DNA of 64,000 nucleotides, taken from positions 186,001 to 250,000 of the forward strand of contig NZ_VEBK01000003.1 of assembly GCF_007676755.1 (NCBI RefSeq), in the 5' to 3' direction. The notes under the pieces are model-generated. The model was not told the origin of the DNA and ran no database searches. It saw only the letters and a program-made list of their open reading frames with translations. A program made the position numbers and the translations under genes. The stretch comes from Bacillus sp. FJAT-22090 (GTDB taxonomy: Bacteria; Bacillota; Bacilli; Bacillales_A; Planococcaceae). Position 1 is the stretch's first letter. Each line of letters starts with the position of its first letter. This document shows, in pieces, positions 63,065 to 64,000 of this stretch.

Positions 63065-64000
63065 TTATTTGAATTTACCTGGAATCATTTCTGCAGGCAG
63101 TGGGCGACTAAATAAATAGCCTTGAAACATATCGCAGTTATAATTCTTTAATAGATTTGCTTGCTCTTCTGTTTCTACTCCCTCGGCAATAACTGGCATC
63201 CCTAAGTTATGACCAAGTGCGATAATCGTTGCGATAATACTACGGTCTTCTTCGTCCTGTTGGATACCTTGCACGAACGCTTTATCAATTTTGAGGTGAT
63301 CGATTGGAAAGCGACGAAGGTAGTTCAATGAGCTATATCCTGTACCAAAATCATCCATTGCAATGAGGACTCCGATTGATTTGAGTTCATTTAGCACTCG
63401 TATCGCAATGTCCGGCTGCATCGCAATTGTTTCTGTGATTTCTAGTTCCAAGTACTTCGGGTTAAGTTTGGTTTCCTTTAAAATCAATTCAATCTTTTCT
63501 ACTAAATCCGTTTGATAAAACTGTCTTAAAGAAAGGTTAACCGATATAGGTACTGGCGGCAAACCTTGTCTCTGCCATTCTTTGTTTTGACTGCATGCCT
63601 CACGTATGACCCATTCACCAATTGGTACAATCATACCCGTTTCCTCAGCAAGTGGTATAAAGTCAACAGGTGAAACCATCCCTAAATCTTTGCTGTTCCA
63701 ACGTAACAATGCTTCAATGCCTGAGACTTTTTGTGTGATTGCATCGTATTGTGGCTGGTAATGAAGTACAAATTCTTGTTTATTTAACGCTTTATGAAGC
63801 AGTGTCTCCATGCGAAGATCATTTTTTGAAAGACCTTCAATTTGGGTATTATAAATTTGATAATTGTTGCGCCCCTGTCGTTTAGCGAAGTACATGGCAT
63901 GATCAGATGCTCTCATCAAACCTTTGATATCTGTTGCATGTTTTGGAAACAGACTTATCCCAATGCTCGCGGTCAGAATAGTTTCAAAACCGTCTACATC
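63065..64000 (-). CDS. GGDEF-EAL protein, 3' part (cyclic di-GMP phosphodiesterase), runs off window
   Basis: The frame is open to the window edge, so the start is outside. The visible part begins with the end of a GGDEF domain (ASIGISLFPKHATDIKGLMR, then ASDHAMYFAKRQGRNNY). A complete EAL domain follows, with EALLRW, SVNLS, EITET, AMDDFGTGYSSL, HLKIDKAF, IAEGVE and FQGYLF. All catalytic residues appear present, so phosphodiesterase activity is expected, in contrast to the ykuI-like gene at 38880. Status of the GGDEF active site cannot be seen. Stop at 63065. Confidence 0.92.
   Translation of the reverse strand, partial: DVDGFETILTASIGISLFPKHATDIKGLMRASDHAMYFAKRQGRNNYQIYNTQIEGLSKNDLRMETLLHKALNKQEFVLHYQPQYDAITQKVSGIEALLRWNSKDLGMVSPVDFIPLAEETGMIVPIGEWVIREACSQNKEWQRQGLPPVPISVNLSLRQFYQTDLVEKIELILKETKLNPKYLELEITETIAMQPDIAIRVLNELKSIGVLIAMDDFGTGYSSLNYLRRFPIDHLKIDKAFVQGIQQDEEDRSIIATIIALGHNLGMPVIAEGVETEEQANLLKNYNCDMFQGYLFSRPLPAEMIPGKFK

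Noticed and set aside
63023-63065. Terminator for the EAL gene
   Set aside because: The hairpin at the end of the gene is imperfect and has no T run on the minus strand.

Overview
The window is chromosomal DNA of a low-GC Gram-positive bacterium of the order Bacillales. The evidence is purine-rich ribosome binding sites (GGAGG), a Bacillus-like tRNA array that includes initiator tRNA, and close relatives of Bacillus subtilis genes (cypC, the yce/ter stress operon, ykuI, opuA/gbsR, yqhG/yqhH, ydaT). The gene mix, with a peptidoglycan amino-sugar cluster that carries its own ptsHI and few other sugar genes, suggests a Planococcaceae/Psychrobacillus-like genus. That placement is inference. No prophage, intact insertion sequence, CRISPR array or rRNA gene is visible.

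Layout. 0-8.6 kb: assorted metabolic genes, namely a DUF2071 protein, a VCBS-repeat protein, glutamate symporter gltS overlapping formimidoylglutamase hutG with a divergent LysR regulator, the fatty-acid peroxygenase P450 cypC, an esterase and a PH-domain protein. 8.7-18.7 kb: a ten-gene Ter stress module behind a textbook sigma-W promoter: terD, terD, a four-gene nucleotide/RNA-type biosynthetic block (citrate-lyase-like aldolase, phosphoribosyltransferase-TRSP, StiP-Pelota, HAD phosphatase), yceG, telA/yceH, terD, terC. 19-31.5 kb: MFS transporter, peptidase E, Yip1 protein, an aminobenzoyl-glutamate-type cluster (abgB, abgA, abgT and a divergent regulator), a SIMPL protein, and a Crp/Fnr regulator flanked by two YdcZ transporters. 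31.5-41 kb: sigma-B-type ydaT, guanine deaminase plus xanthine/uracil permease, the opuA glycine-betaine importer with divergent gbsR, a degenerate EAL protein (YkuI) and a secreted LysM-3D protein. 41-52.7 kb: an amino-sugar/peptidoglycan recycling cluster (nagB, BadF-type kinase, mupG, PTS IIC/IIA/IIB, GNAT, ptsI, ptsH, SIS protein, nagR, nagA) with three NagR-type operators. 53-64 kb: amino-acid permease, yqhG/yqhH, five tRNAs (Ser, fMet, Asp, Phe, Gly), a membrane protein, aldehyde dehydrogenase, aldo/keto reductase, a radical SAM/SPASM protein and the 3' part of a GGDEF-EAL gene that runs off the end.

Main points for a second look are the expanded Ter module with its regulation; the peptidoglycan-sugar cluster, which contains its own general PTS proteins and lacks a recognisable MurQ; and three kinds of intergenic repeat. 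The repeats are a palindromic element in two copies whose stems covary, a ~200-bp repeat in two copies with a very stable covarying hairpin, and a degenerate array with a strict 21-bp period. Start codons were chosen from ribosome binding sites and often lie inside the longest open frame. All assignments rest on reading motifs by eye; no database search was run.
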